From the NCBI GenBank assembly GCA_027943245.1, contig JANDJZ010000017.1, positions 62,001-126,000 of the forward strand: DNA of 64,000 bases, written 5' to 3'. The translations under genes were made by a program, and so were the position numbers. Below are positions 36,510 through 48,954 of the stretch, piece after piece. The DNA is from Acanthamoeba sp. SK_2022b (taxonomy: Eukaryota > Discosea > Longamoebia > Acanthamoebidae). The stretch's first letter is position 1. Each line of letters starts with the position of its first letter. The notes under the pieces are model-generated. The model saw nothing but the letters and a program-made list of their open reading frames with translations. It searched no databases and had not been told where the DNA came from.

Positions 36510-37764
36510 CGCACGTCCATCTCCTGTTCGTCATCTGTCTGCTGCTGCTCATTGCCGTCCTTGTCCTTCTCAGGCACCTTGTCATCGATCACTTTGTACT
36601 CGGTTGACTTGATGGCCAGCTCGACACCATAGCCTACAAGAGCATCGTCGTGAACACCACAGGACCCACTACACGCCTTCCCTACACCGGCCATCTTCGA
36701 TGGACACTTTATACCTTGAACGTTCATCAGGCGCCTGTTTGGCTCTTCAGGCATGTAGTGACGCACAGCATATCGCACAGTCGAGGCGTTCGCGGCGGTT
36801 CTGCTCGCATGTACATGCGTCAGTACGAGGACTACTTAGCAGCGAAGAGAAGGTGGGCTTACCGCAGGAGTGCGTGGAAGGCCGAGAACGAGGGGGTTCC
36901 AATCTGACCGTAGAGCACCGCAAGCGGGGCGGAGGGCGGCGCGTTGTTGGGATAGAGGTGCTCCTGCTCGCCAAAAACAGGCGACGCTTGGGGTGCGGTG
37001 CCGGTTGCTCTGTGGCATGAAGTAGTGATATGAGGCCTCTGCGCAGGAGGCACCAACGACAACTTTGGAAAAGAGAAAAGGCTGAAGGAGTCCACTTGCC
37101 TGGTGGGCTGCTCGATGTAGGCCTGCAGCTCCTCGGGTGTGCATAGCACATGCGTGCCTATATGCACCCACGCCGTGCTCTTGCACTGTGCTGCCTGACC
37201 ACGAGAATACTGCCTGAACATCTCCACCTAGAGGCACCAGCACAAGATCGCGTTATCCGCGAGCAGTTACTTGTAGCCGCCTGCTTCTGCGCAATCAATA
37301 GTCGAGAGGAGAGGGGGCAGCGCGGCCAACCTTGGGACTATAGTAGCGAGAGAGGAGCGCGTAGTGAAGCAGGCGCTGGCGGGAGTCGGACAGAGTGGTA
37401 GCGGCAAGCTGCACGACCTTGCCGTAGAGGGCTTCCTCAGTCAGTGTAGCGTCCGAGTTCTCGTCGGTCGTGTGCAAGCTCTCAACCACATCCCAGAATC
37501 CTCGTGCGGTCTCCTCCGCAAAATACTCACTGCAAATTCGGGTTGGTCAACCCAGTCGGAAAGCTTCCAAATCGGCAAGGAAGGCAAGTCGTACGCAGCT
37601 TCGAGATGCAGAGGGGTGGCATCCCAAGAGGCGACGAGATCAACCCCTACGGCTCGCCGATGAGCACCTGTGGTACCTTCGGCGACACTCAGCCCACATG
37701 CATAAAATAAAACAGCACAAAACAGGAAGAGCGCTCCCGTGCGGGCCCCCCTGGCGACCTCCAT
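30290..37764 (-). CDS. UGGT: UDP-glucose:glycoprotein glucosyltransferase
   Basis: ER folding sensor that reglucosylates N-glycans of misfolded glycoproteins. ATG 37764 opens a signal peptide ([20 protein letters not shown]), then [20 protein letters not shown], which matches the start of the family. About 7.4 kb of short exons encode the thioredoxin-like sensor domains. The C-terminal GT24 domain has [64 protein letters not shown] (with the DxD metal motif), [51 protein letters not shown] and WLWCETWC. The protein ends MAEDIHV rather than a KDEL-type signal. One intron carries a long CA/TG repeat. It starts 124 bases from the end of the WD-repeat gene on the same strand. Confidence 0.95.
36453..36507 (+). 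repeat. (TG)n microsatellite in a UGGT intron
   Basis: About 27 uninterrupted TG units on the plus strand (CA on the UGGT coding strand), inside an intron. The flanking exons are the one with [20 protein letters not shown] and the one with [16 protein letters not shown]. Confidence 0.95.
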
Positions 37765-37888
37765 CTTCACTGTCGCCTGTTAGCGTCAGCCGAGCTTTGC
37801 TTGTTTGGCTCCGGGAGGCTGACGTGGCGCATGACGTGGCGTTTTATTTGTCGACACATTCTTCCGAACGCACAAAGATTGCGCCCGC

Positions 37889-40800
37889 TCAGTCCAGGTT
37901 GAGGACCTGCTTGACGTTGGCGTTCTCGTCCCAAAGGATCTTCATGAGCTTGGGGTAGTACATATCAATGGCATAGATGGTGTTCATAACACAGTGCTCC
38001 AGTTGGCTGAAGGTCAGCAAGTTGTTCACCACCGGAATCTCCATCCTACACAAGAAGGAAAACAACGCAGTACACACGCCGGGTCAAGCGGGGAACGAGG
38101 TGTGAGAGAAAACGAACGAAAGAGAGGCTGGCTACCTGAAGCGAACCGACCCGTCGGTCATGTCCCTGGTGAAGGCGCCCAGCACGAGACTACTGTTGAT
38201 CTCTGCAATCAAGCAAATCGAAGCGTGAGGACCTTTTATCAAAAAGCAAAAATAAAATGAAATAAAATGGCTACCGAGGAGGGCCTGGCAGAGAGGCAAC
38301 ACGCGGGACTCGTTCCGGGCCACACAGAGGCCACGGGCGATTATGCAGAGCGCCTTTTTCCTGAGGTGTGCCATGGCCATTCATGTTCGGCCGAGTAAGT
38401 TCTCTCTGTTCTAAGTTCACGGCAGGTTGCAGTACCTGAAGAGGAATAGGAGATCGATGTTGCAGCTCTTGATGGCGAGGCCACAGCTGATGGCCTTGGG
38501 ACTCTCCTGAAAGTTACAGACCACGCGTTGATAATCCACACCAATAGGTCAAAGTCGATCTCATACGGGCAAGCGACTGTGACAGTACCTGGCTGACGAT
38601 CCACTTCTTCTGCTTGAAATAGTCGCGAAGCGTGAGCAGGTTGGCCGCTTTGGTCTCATTGGCGGGAAGAGGGAAGGGCGACTCTGGCTCGGCCACCTTC
38701 GTGAAGGCCTCGACTCCTGGCAGCGCTTGTGGGTTGAGCACGCTGAAGCAACAGGCCTCGCCAGTGGGGAGGGCATACCTCCAAGTGGAGCGGCGATCTC
38801 GGCGACGAGATGCTCAGGAAGAGACTCCTGCCAGCTGAAGCCCTCTTGCTTGTTCCTAAAACCAGTAATGTGAGGAGCCCGCTGCACGAAAAGGCCACAG
38901 CTGAACCGATCGGCGAGACGCACCAGAAGTCCCGATGCCTTTGAATGTAGCGAATGGTGAGGTCTCGCAGCGAAGGCGCCCCAGCTCGCTCATACTGCAA
39001 AATGTACCCCTCCGTGCACGAACGCCACCAGCCGAAGAAACGAGGTAAGATGCAGCAGCGCCTGCGCAAAGACACACGCGAGTTGTAGAAAGAAGAGGGA
39101 GGAGGGAGCGCATATCTCGAGTTCCAGTCCTTGAGAAGGCCAATGAAAAGGCTTCGCCCGTCGTCGGAGACCGCCACGCCGGCGATGTTGCCATGCACTT
39201 CGGGGGTGCCTTCTTCGCTCATGCTGGGCAATCGGATGACTGCATGAACGGCGTGATGCATCGGTACATGAGCGGCTCAAGTAAATCGGCCATATCTCAC
39301 GCGCAGCAGCTAGCGAGTAGTTACCCTGTCGGACTTCGTTGTGCAGGTCGACGACGTGCACGTATTTGACGCCCTCGGAGAAGATAAGCACGTCGTCCGA
39401 GGCGAACTGGACCGTGCGCACTTTTCGCATGTCCTGCTCCTCCTCTTCGATAGCCATAGATGCAGTGTTAGCGAAGAATGTCATATGGCGTTTGCTTCCG
39501 TGCCGTACCGGTCCCAAGGTCCTGGCCCTCTTCATCGTCCTCAGAGATCTGGCGCTGCTTCCTATCGGCGTTCCAAAAGTAGTACTGGCATGTAACCGTG
39601 ATGGCGCGTCTCTGAACCTTTGTCCTTTTTGTGCTGGCCTCGCCTCCCTCGCCATCTTCCTCCTCCAGTTCTCCCTCGTCTTCTCGCGCTCGTTTGTTGT
39701 TGGCGTTGGTGGACGCCACCACGTCCATGGCGTCATCATCTCGGGAACCAGAGTGACCGCTCGTCGGCCGCTTCACTGAAACGTGGGTCGTGTCGTCGGT
39801 CTCCTCCTCCTCGGGCGCAGAAAACACCAATGCACAGCCCCCTTCTGAGGCGATGGCGAAGTGCTTGTAGGTGCTGTCCCACCGCACCATGTTGAAGCCC
39901 GACGAGTCGGCCGCGCTCACATTCACTTCGCTGCATGTTGTAGAGCAACAGCAGTGATTGTTTAGTGACTACAATTGGAGTCTCAGAGGCTTGTTGAAAA
40001 GGCTACCAGGGTATGGTCAGTCGGTGCGTGTACTCTCCATCTACACGGCCATGAACAAGAATAAGGCGTTCATTAGCGCAGAGCAACGAGAAATAACGGG
40101 GCAAGAGGATGGCAACCTGATGCATTGAACAGCCATATCTCGGGCTCGTCACCTGCAGAAGAAGACGGCACTTAACAAAAGAGTGTATTGCGCGCGTTCG
40201 TTCGAGTGAAGGGACGGCGCACCGACGGCCACGAGCCATTTCGAATCATCGGAGATGGCGACATCGTTCACGAAGCAGGGATTCTGCTCGTCGGGGACCA
40301 CCAGCTTCTTTAACAGGGTCATATCCGGCAGCCGATAGACTGACAACGAGCAGGCCCGGTCAGGAGCCAGACAGTCGCAGAAAGACGGATGTGAGACCGC
40401 GAAGGGTGTGTACCATGGATGCCATCGCCGTCGTTCCTGCAAACGAGCAGTCGCAATTCGTCTCCGAAGCGGTAGCCGTAGACTGAATTGATCGCAACGC
40501 CTGAAACGAGGAGTGGTCAAGACTGGTTGGGCTGTGCAGCATTCGAACGCTGAACGCACCGCCGATGCTGCCCTTCCAGACGACGGCATGGTCATTGTCG
40601 CGGTCTATAACGAACACAATTCCGTTGGTAGCGCCAAACACCAGGTAGTTCTCAATCACCTTGATACAGATGATTCGCCAGTCGTTCTTGTACCCGTAGT
40701 CGTAGACCTGTGGCCCATGTGTCAGAGAGAGAGAGAGAGAGAGAGCTGCCAAATTGATGAGACAAGGCACCTTCTTGGTGAGCTTCTTCTCGTCCTCAAC

Positions 40801-41018
40801 GTTGAGCACCTCAGCTATCTGGAATGACCACAGCGGAGTGAATGGACAAATTTGCAACAGTGCGACAGCCAGAGTGGAACGTACAAGAGTAGTGGCCGTG
40901 TTGTAGCAGAGGATGCGTGAGGATTGGTTAATGTACAGGTGGGAGGGCGCCGCAAAGCACAATCCATACCTATGCAAGTTATGTTATTTGGACGTGGGGT
41001 AAGTGAAATACCGTTCAT
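37889..41018 (-). CDS. WD-repeat-like protein of unknown function
   Basis: Exons include YGLCFAAPSHLYINQSSRIL, VYDYGYKNDWRIICIKVIEN with YLVFGATNGIVFVIDRDN, NPCFVNDVAISDDSKWLVAV, FNMVRWDSTYKHFAIASEGG, VQFASDDVLIFSEGVKYVHV and GNIAGVAVSDDGRSLFIGLL. These recur in the WD/beta-propeller rhythm (VAISDD...W, FG...G.VFVID). A long Asp/Glu/Lys-rich, probably disordered insertion with a KR-rich patch lies near 39650. The C-terminal third (from about 38900) is alpha-helical: LRDYFKQKKWIVSQ, KKALCIIARGLCVARNES, and PVVNNLLTFSQLEHCVMNTI near the end, stop at 37889. I could not settle the start: the ATG at 41018 is out of phase with the first clear exon across the visible splice sites. I cannot name the family. 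Confidence 0.6.
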
Positions 41019-41317
41019 TATATCTTATCTTTTTAAAGGATATTAAAGACGAAATGCAAATCAATAAAGGAATCTAAGGCGGCACCTCAGCTGGCGGTGG
41101 TAGTAATAGGGCCAGGGTGTGATCAGTCGACTGTACTCTGGCTTAAAGAGGGTTCCGCTTGTAAATCCTCCGCCCAGATCCCACCCTGTCGCTTGCGATG
41201 CAGCAAACACCTCCATCTCTGCCCCAGCGATAATAAATAAAAGTTCTACTAATTGCTCAAATGAAATGGTTCCCTTTTTCATGAACAATTCAAGTTATGG
41301 CCGAAAGCAGCAATAGC

Positions 41318-44118
41318 TCAAAGTTTGGCCTTGCCGCCGCCAAGGGTGGCGCCCATCTCAAAGGGATGCTCCTGCGGCTTACGCGTGGCCTGGAGGTGCG
41401 TGTACGTGAGGACACTAAATGATTTGGGTGTTTGGTGGGCGCGCAAGGTACCGCAGTATCGATCATAATGTTGACGATGGTGGGGCACTTCTGGGCCAGA
41501 GCGTCCCGCATGGCTGGCTCGATCTCCTCGGGCTTGGTCACGTAGTAGCCCTTACCGCCAAAGGCTTCGATCAACTTCTCATAGCGTGCTATGCAAGTGA
41601 TAACTGTGAGCGATTGAAATGATCCACTCCCAGCTGGCGGAGGCCACGTACCCTGAGGCGTGTAGACGAAGAAAGGGACATTGGGTTTCTCGAAGCCGGA
41701 CAGGTCATCAACACCCATACTGATGCCGTTGTTGTTGATGATAACCGTGCAGACATTGAGTCCATACCTGCACATCGTCTGCGAATGCCAGTCAAGATGA
41801 GCCAGCACGATAGATCAGCCATCTCGAGTGTTATGGCGTGTACCTCTATCTCCATGCCCGAGAAACCGAAGGCCGAGTCGCCCTCAATAGCGACCACTTT
41901 CTTTCCTGGGTGGACCACTTGGGCCGCGATTGCAAAGCCCATGCCCACTCCCATCGTGCCCCACTGTATTACCAGGTGAGTATGAACTGGCGATTTAAGA
42001 TTGCATAGTGCCGTTTGTGAGTGCGCCCATACCGTGCCGGCATCAAGGCGGTGGCGAGGCAGTCTGTTGTCAAAAATCGTGCGACCAATATCCATGGTGT
42101 TGGCGCCCTAGGATATTATTATGGCAACTCAGGGCGTCAGGGAACGTCAATATTAACCTCAGAGATGAGGGCCCTCACTTACCTCAGAAACGATAACGGC
42201 ATCATGAGGGAGAGTGTCGTGCACTCCCTTAAGCGCCCTGTAGTAGGAGAGAGGCATCCGCTCATCGGCACAAAGCTTGGCATTGACGGCCTTATTCTTC
42301 GCCACCTTGTCCTTCAGGGCCGCCCACCAAGCGGTCGTCTTCGGGAAGTGGAATGAGCCGTACTCCTGCAGTTTCCGTCCGGCCAGTGTCAGCCTCAGCA
42401 TGCAGTTAAGTTGATATTCATGGAACCCGACAAAGCGCACCTTGGTGGCCAGGAGGTCGTTGAACTGTGACAAGACGGCCTTGATGTCGCCGGCAAGGGC
42501 AACCTCAGCACGAACAGAGTTGCTCAGCTCGTCGCTTGCAATGTCCACCTAGTTAAGAGAACGAACAGGGCCAGGTTCAGCCAAGCTGGGGATTGATACT
42601 TGCGGGTGACAGTACGTGAATGAATTTGACATCCTTGCGGAAGCGCGGGGGCTGGCCAAAATGCAAGATCCAGTTCAGCCTGGCGCCTGCATAAGAGGAA
42701 GATGAAGTGTAAGGTCTATCCGAGAGGCGGCTGCGAGCGGGAAGGCCCAACCTAGGAGTAGAATGACGTCAGCAGACTGCAAAGCCAGGTTCCTTGCCGC
42801 GGCAATGGACTGCGGGTGCTCGTCGGAGAGCACGCCTTTGCCCATCGGCGTTGGAAGGAACGGAAGACCGGTCTTCTCACTGCATCAGCAATGTTTAGAC
42901 GACGACGACCAACAACTAACGATATTTCTGGCTTCATCAACAAGTGTGTACGTACACGAAATGGGTGGCCTCAGCCTCAGCACGAGCATAAGCAGTGCCC
43001 TAGATAAGACAAATGAGTGCCGAAGCTTAACACTAGGCGAAGAAAACTGAAGCTGGTACCTTGCCCACGATGACCAGCGGGTTCTTGGCGGTTTTAAGGA
43101 GTTCCAAAGCCGCACGGACAGCCTTGGGATCGGCGAAAGTCAACGGAGGAGGCGGAATGGGGCGCGGTAGCACCAGCTTGGCCTCGTCGATCATATCATA
43201 GATCACCTCGGCCTGCAGGAGAGTACGGTCACTCGTGGACTCGACAAACATGCTAGAGTACAAACATGGGGAACGCAGTAAAAGGAGCCACGAGGGTAAA
43301 GGGAGACGATACGGGAAGCTCAACGTAGGTCGGGCCTGGCCTGCCGTACATGGCCACGCGCATGGCCTGTGGTCGTTCGCATGTGAGAAGGAGTTTTCAA
43401 TAGTCTCGAAAGAGCAGAGCTTACCTTTTCGATGTAGAAGGGAACACGAGCAAGAGACTCGGCCCTGCAGGCTAACTTGACGTAGGGTCTCACGGTTTCG
43501 ATTTGCGGCGCTTCCTGGTATGAATGGCAGTGAGCCGGCTACATGCATCGAAAGTGACGGCGAGCGCGAACCTGGAAGCCGCCCATCTCGTTATTCTCCG
43601 TGGCGGTGGCGCCACCAATGAGAACCATCGGCCAACAGTTGGCCCATGCGTTGCCCAAACCCGCAAGCGCGTGCACCACGCCCGGGCCCGATACAGCCAG
43701 GCACACTGCAGGCCGCGCGGTCATGTAGCCCGCAGCGCCCGCTGTCCAAGTTCATTACCGCGTCATTGTTCGTTAGCCGTATGACGCGTGCGGTAGGGCA
43801 TTAGATTATCTGAATGTAATAGGATGATTTTTATTTATTTATGATTTATTTATTTTTATGATTTGGTTACTTTATATTGTGGGGAGTTACCAGCGTAGCT
43901 AGCGGCTTGCTCGTTGCGGAACGACCAGAAATGAATACCCTCGGCTTGTGCCATCATTGCCACGTTAGTCACGGGCCTACCAACAACACCGAACTGGACG
44001 GGAGGGCCTTGTCGGTTAGCTTGGCAAAAAGCCACGGTGCGGGGAAAGTTCGAGGACGCACCACATCGGTGACCTCAAGTGCCTTCAGCGTGCGGGCTAC
44101 TACTGCTGCTCCTTCCAT
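41318..44118 (-). CDS. HACL1: 2-hydroxyacyl-CoA lyase / oxalyl-CoA decarboxylase family, peroxisomal
   Basis: Thiamine-diphosphate enzyme that cleaves 2-hydroxyacyl-CoA in peroxisomal alpha-oxidation. ATG 44118 begins [20 protein letters not shown] and [14 protein letters not shown], then [20 protein letters not shown], where the Glu activates the cofactor. [20 protein letters not shown] and [19 protein letters not shown] follow. The TPP motif is [14 protein letters not shown] with NNNGI, and [20 protein letters not shown] precedes it. The last exon ends GGGKAKL, a good peroxisomal targeting signal of the SKL class. The middle (43030-43540) includes the nucleotide-like domain. The promoter is shared with the inositol 5-phosphatase (138 bases between starts). 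Oxalyl-CoA decarboxylase activity is the main alternative. Confidence 0.92.
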
Positions 44119-44256
44119 CTTGAGTTGTTTTTTGGTTTGTGCGGTTTTGGTGGGACACACCATGTTCTCGCTTGTTTTCTTGTGTTTTCTTTATCATTTC
44201 TTCTCCCCAACCTTTCTTGTCACGTTTCCATTGAGTGCACAAGAAGCATCTACAAT

Positions 44257-47200
44257 ATGGAAGGAGATGAGGATAAGGGGAACCATAACACGGTGCTCCC
44301 AGCATCAGAACCGGTCTCGGCCGAAAGTACAGAAGATGAATATGAAGAGATTGATGGCGAGTTGAACGCGACGGGAAGCTTCGATGATCAAGACGGGCAT
44401 GACGTGTTAGATTTTGACGTGCAGCGCAAGAGCCTGCCCAACTTCATGGGAGAGAGCATCGCCAATCCATACAATCTTATCATTAATCAGACGCTGGGTC
44501 GCCTCACCATAGTCAAGAAGTCGAAATGGAGCCGACGTTATGACGTCAAGCTCATCGAGAAGCTGGAGCTGGCTTGTGACAGTGCACGACTGCTCCACAT
44601 CGAGTGGAAGAAGGAACTGGTGGCCCAAGAACTCTCGCCTCAATCTCGAGTCCCTATCCACAAGCGGCACTCCTACATCTTTGTCTCCGCGCACGGTTTG
44701 TGTCCGTCTCTTTATTTTATTTTATTTTATTTTATTAATTTATTCAAAACTCAATTATTTATTTATGATTAATCTTTGGTATGAGCTGCCTGACTTGGGC
44801 GTGGTGCAGAGCGCCAGCAATTCTACGAAGCGACGCTGCACGCAATGTTCAAGCGGGGCTGTCTCTCTGTTCCCCCGTTGGATATTTCCGAAGACGTACG
44901 CGCTCCTTCCCTGTCCTGCAGGCAGATTGCGCCTGACGTAAAGTGCCATGTCCAGAAAACGCTCTACCACGAGAAGATATCCATCTTCATCGGAACGTGG
45001 AATATGGGTGCGCATGTCCGGTCCACTTGCTTCGTTCCATCGAACCGCATGAGCTTGCTGTATGTCGGCGTGGTCCTACTCGTTGTCCGTTGCTGATGCA
45101 TGTTTCCTGTCCGGCTCAGGCTTGGCACCACCGCCTGCCTCCTTGGACGCGTGGGTTCCCAAGGATAAGCACGACATCTATTTCATCGGCTTCCAGGTGC
45201 TCCTTCCCTCTGTTGCTCTGCTCGCTCTGAGCGCTATCACGTTGCGGTTCGCCTCGGCGCTCACGCAACCACTCCCCCGCTCGTGCAGGAATCGGGCTGG
45301 ACTTCTGGTGCCAAGATCCCACAGACGCAAATGCTGTCGTACATGTGGGACACCCGTACGTTCCTCGGCCCTTCTGAGTTGGTCGCTTGGTGTGATGCCG
45401 GGTTCTTGTTTTCTTACACGCTCCTACAGAGGAACAGGAGGTGCTGTTCGGTGGCCTGCAGAAGCTGCTGGGGCCCAGCTACGTACGCTACGCGCAGCGA
45501 AGGTACCTGCTCTCTACTCCTCCACCCGCTTAGCTCAAAGCAGCCCTCATAAGCGAATGGCGCGGTGTGGGGTGTTTCTGGCACGATGTAGCCTTTGGCA
45601 GATGCGGTACGTGCTGTTCGTACGCGCGGAACACGCGTCCAGCATTTCGAACCTGCAGGTGCACGCACAGCGACATGTTTTGTGCGCAAGCACGCTGTCA
45701 AGGCGCATATCGCTGACCGTGCGACGGATGGGCATGCACAGGGCAACATGTTCACCACGGGCGTGGGCGGGATTGTCGGCGACAAAGGCGCGCTGGCAAT
45801 CAGCCTTCAGTTTAATCACACCAGCTTCTGCTTCGTGCGCCAGCCCCACCCTCCTTGCCATACCCCTTTTTTTTTTCTTATTCGACATGTAACGTTCATC
45901 CCTCCCATGTGTTCTGGTTCATTCGCTCCAGCTCACGTGCCATTTGGCGCCCCACGAAGGCGCCTGGGCCACTCGTAACGCCCACGTCCACGCCGTCGCG
46001 CATGGCCTTCAACTCGGAACGCAGGTGCGTCATGCCTCGCTGTCGCTCCGGTCGATGGGCTGTTGTGAACACAGCGCACATGGTTGCCTTGTTGGACGCG
46101 CTTGGCTGCTCGCGCTAACACCTCCTTTTTATCACTATTTTATTGTTTTATTTGCAGGAGATTCCATGCGATCTGACAAATCGTTTCGATTACCTCTTCT
46201 GGAGCGGCGACATCAACTACCGCATATCCCTGCCACGGTACGCTCCGATCCATCTCGATCGTCACCGACGAGCTGGGCAGCACGCAACGAGGGCTAATGG
46301 CGCCATTCGAACCCATTCTTCTTTGTGACCTGTGCCCGCGTCTCACGCAGTGACAAGGTGTTGGAGCTGATCGAGAAGGAGGACTGGGAGGCGCTGAAGA
46401 AGCACGACCAGCTGCTTAATGAAAAGGCCAAGGGGAACTGCTTCGTTGGCTTCCACGAGGGCGACCTCAACTTCCGACCCACCTATCGGTACAATCGGGG
46501 CGACCGAACCTACAGCACGCAGAAGATGCGCACCCCGTCTTGGACCGACAGGTTTGATCCTTACCTTATGCCTCTCTCGCCTCCCGCGTGGCTCACTAGC
46601 CTGATCATTTTTGTTTTTTTTTTAGTCACTCATCTTATGGTGATTGTCAAAGTTATTATTATAATAATAATAATAATAATAATAATAATCTGGTTTATGC
46701 TGTGGATTGCGAGTGCAGAGTGTTGTGGAAGTGTCTGCCGGGCCGAAAGGCGAGGCTCACTGCCTACGGTTGCAGCGATGCGATCACCACCAGGTACGCT
46801 GCGCCACGCTTGGGCTCCCTCTGCTTCCTCTGCTTCTTCTTTCTTGGGCTGTATCGCGGTAACGCGTTCTGCGTGTTCAGCGATCATTCGCCGGTCTACG
46901 CTGCGTTCGAGGTGGACACGCTGCGGCTCATCCCCACCCAGCCGATCCCGCATGAGATTCCCCTCAAGTACACGATCGTCATCACCGATCTGTGGGCCAA
47001 GGTTGTATTCGCGAAACCCTTTGAAAGCCGCACTACAGCGCTGATGGTCTCACGAGGCTCTCTCTCTCTCTCTCTTTCTCCTGTGTGACCGGATTGGTGC
47101 AACGGTAGGGGCTGATTCACAAATTCGAGGTCAAGCGTGTCGAGGAAGAGATGAAGCGAAGGGACGAGGATCGCAAGAAGCGCATACACAAGATGGCCGA

Positions 47201-48828
47201 ACAGGTATGACACCTCATCCTGGGCCTGCCATTCGATTCTCTTCTAACGACTTATCGCAGTCCAAGCAGCCGGCGGAGGGCGGAGTGCTAGGGCAGGTGG
47301 GCAACTGGTGGTCGTCGTGGTGGGGCGCCAAGCCGGCACCTGCCTCAGCCGAGCCTGGTCGGCCGACCCAGGACAACAGGCCGCCGGCTGAGGCTAGCGG
47401 CGATGAGACAGATGCCTCCACCAGGAAAGACGAGACGGTCGGTCCCGCGGGGGCCCAGGATGGGGGAGACCCGACGCCAGCGAGCAGTGAAGGAGATGAG
47501 GATGAGCCTGTAGTAGAGGGGAAGGAAGTTCAGGTTCGCGGAAGCGATGAGGCCTCGCCCAAGGAGGAGGGCAGGGATGGTGAGCAGGAGAATAGGCAAG
47601 AGGAGGGAGGAAAGGAGGGACAAGCGCTCGGCGAAAGCGAGGAGATCGGCAACGAGACAAAGAGCGCTTCGGCCGGTGGGGGCGAGGATGAAGAAGAAGA
47701 GGGCCTCGTCAACAGGGACGCCTTTGTGGGCCCGGCCGTGTACATGAGGGTACGCTCCACACTCCCTCACACCTTGTTTTTAAGTTATTAGCGGATGCTC
47801 ACTCTTCACTGGCCACAGGAGGAGGAAGTGCCGATTGCACCATACATTTGCTTCTCTGGCGCGTCGTTCGATGGCCTGAAGAGAACTCCAGCTGTGGGCT
47901 ACGTATGCTTTCCCATCTTCAAGGCAGCTTCGTCCGTGGCCAGGAGCCTGACGGTCGTCGCTTGTGTTGTGTTGGTGGGTGCAATGTCACGATAGACGCG
48001 CAATCCGGTGTGGCGAGACGGAGAGGTGCCCAGGTTGCGACCATTCATCAACAACAAGGAGTGGCTGAGTCTGCAGTGCATAACGCTAGTTGCGCGCGAC
48101 GAATCCTTCTGGAGCGGCTCCTACGACGATATGGGTACTTCCCCTTCTGGAACCTGTTTTTTGCCCTTCCTCTCCTTCTCTCTCTCTCTCTCTCTCTCTT
48201 GTGCCTGCGCGGTTGTGGGTGTGGGGGTGTGTGTGTTGCTAACGCTCACCGCCCATGTGCAGGACAAGCGGTGATTCCTTTGCGGGAGGCGTGCGGGGAT
48301 CGGCCGGTGCCCTTCTCCATGCCGCTGCTGTACGAGGGCAAGCCCCAGGGCGTGGTGAGCGGCAAGATCCACATCGTGATAGACGGCATGCAGGTCTCCC
48401 CAGCCCAGGTCTCTCCGCGCTACCTGCCTGCCTCCACGCCCAACACCGCCGACCCGACCACGGGAGCGCCGCCCACGGCCCCACCGAGCACCTTCCCTTC
48501 GTCAGTGCCTGCGGGCAGTCCTTCGTCTCTGCCAGAGACACAGCAGCGAGCGCACACCGTCGTGCCCATTAGTTCGTCGGCTTCCATTCCCATTTCGGTG
48601 TCTGTACCTGTCAGCGAGGTCGGTTCCATGGTAGGCTCGATCTCGCCTCCAGTCCTTCCCTTCCCTTCACCTCCGTCGACGTCGTCTTCGCCGGCTGACT
48701 TCGCAGCAAGTTCCCCAATGCCCCGAAAGCGGTCAACCTCGAACCCCCCGTCTGTGGCACGCAAGTCTACCTTCCACATTACCGAGCTCGTGGATGCGCC
48801 AGCGACTGAGAAACGAAGCGATCAATGA
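44257..48828 (+). CDS. Inositol polyphosphate 5-phosphatase with PH-like and C2-like domains
   Basis: Removes the 5-phosphate from phosphoinositides or inositol phosphates. From ATG 44257: an acidic leader, then a PH-like domain (NPYNLIINQTLGRLTIVKKS to YIFVSAHERQQFYEATLHAM). The catalytic IPPc domain follows with ISIFIGTWNMG, DIYFIGFQE, TGVGGIVGDKGALAISLQFN, DYLFWSGDINYRI, GDLNFRPTYRYNRGDRTYST, PSWTDRVLWKCLPG and SDHSPVYAAFEV. All metal and substrate motifs are intact. Next come a charged coil (VKRVEEEMKRRDEDRKKRIH), a long Glu/Gly-rich hinge, and a C2-like segment (EVPIAPYICFSGASFDGLKR, NPVWRDGEVPRLRP, SGSYDDMGQAVIPLREACGD). A Ser/Pro-rich tail ends ATEKRSDQ. The order recalls SHIP-type enzymes but without SH2. 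Confidence 0.88.
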
Positions 48829-48954
48829 GCGCGTGAATGCTTTTGGCTGCTTGCTCTTGAAATATACAACTGGGCAAAAAGCTCTTCGATCCAACTTGCA
48901 CGCGCTACCTCGTTGCCCAGCAGAGCTTCTATTTACAGTCACGGAATGCAACGC

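Noticed and set aside
36428..36778. Open frame with a Thr-His repeat
   Set aside because: Product of the intronic (TG)n tract of UGGT read through; flanking exons belong to UGGT.
45935..45960. TTTGGCGCCCC as a further E2F-like site
   Set aside because: It lies inside the 5-phosphatase gene body, not near a start, and is expected by chance in GC-rich coding DNA.
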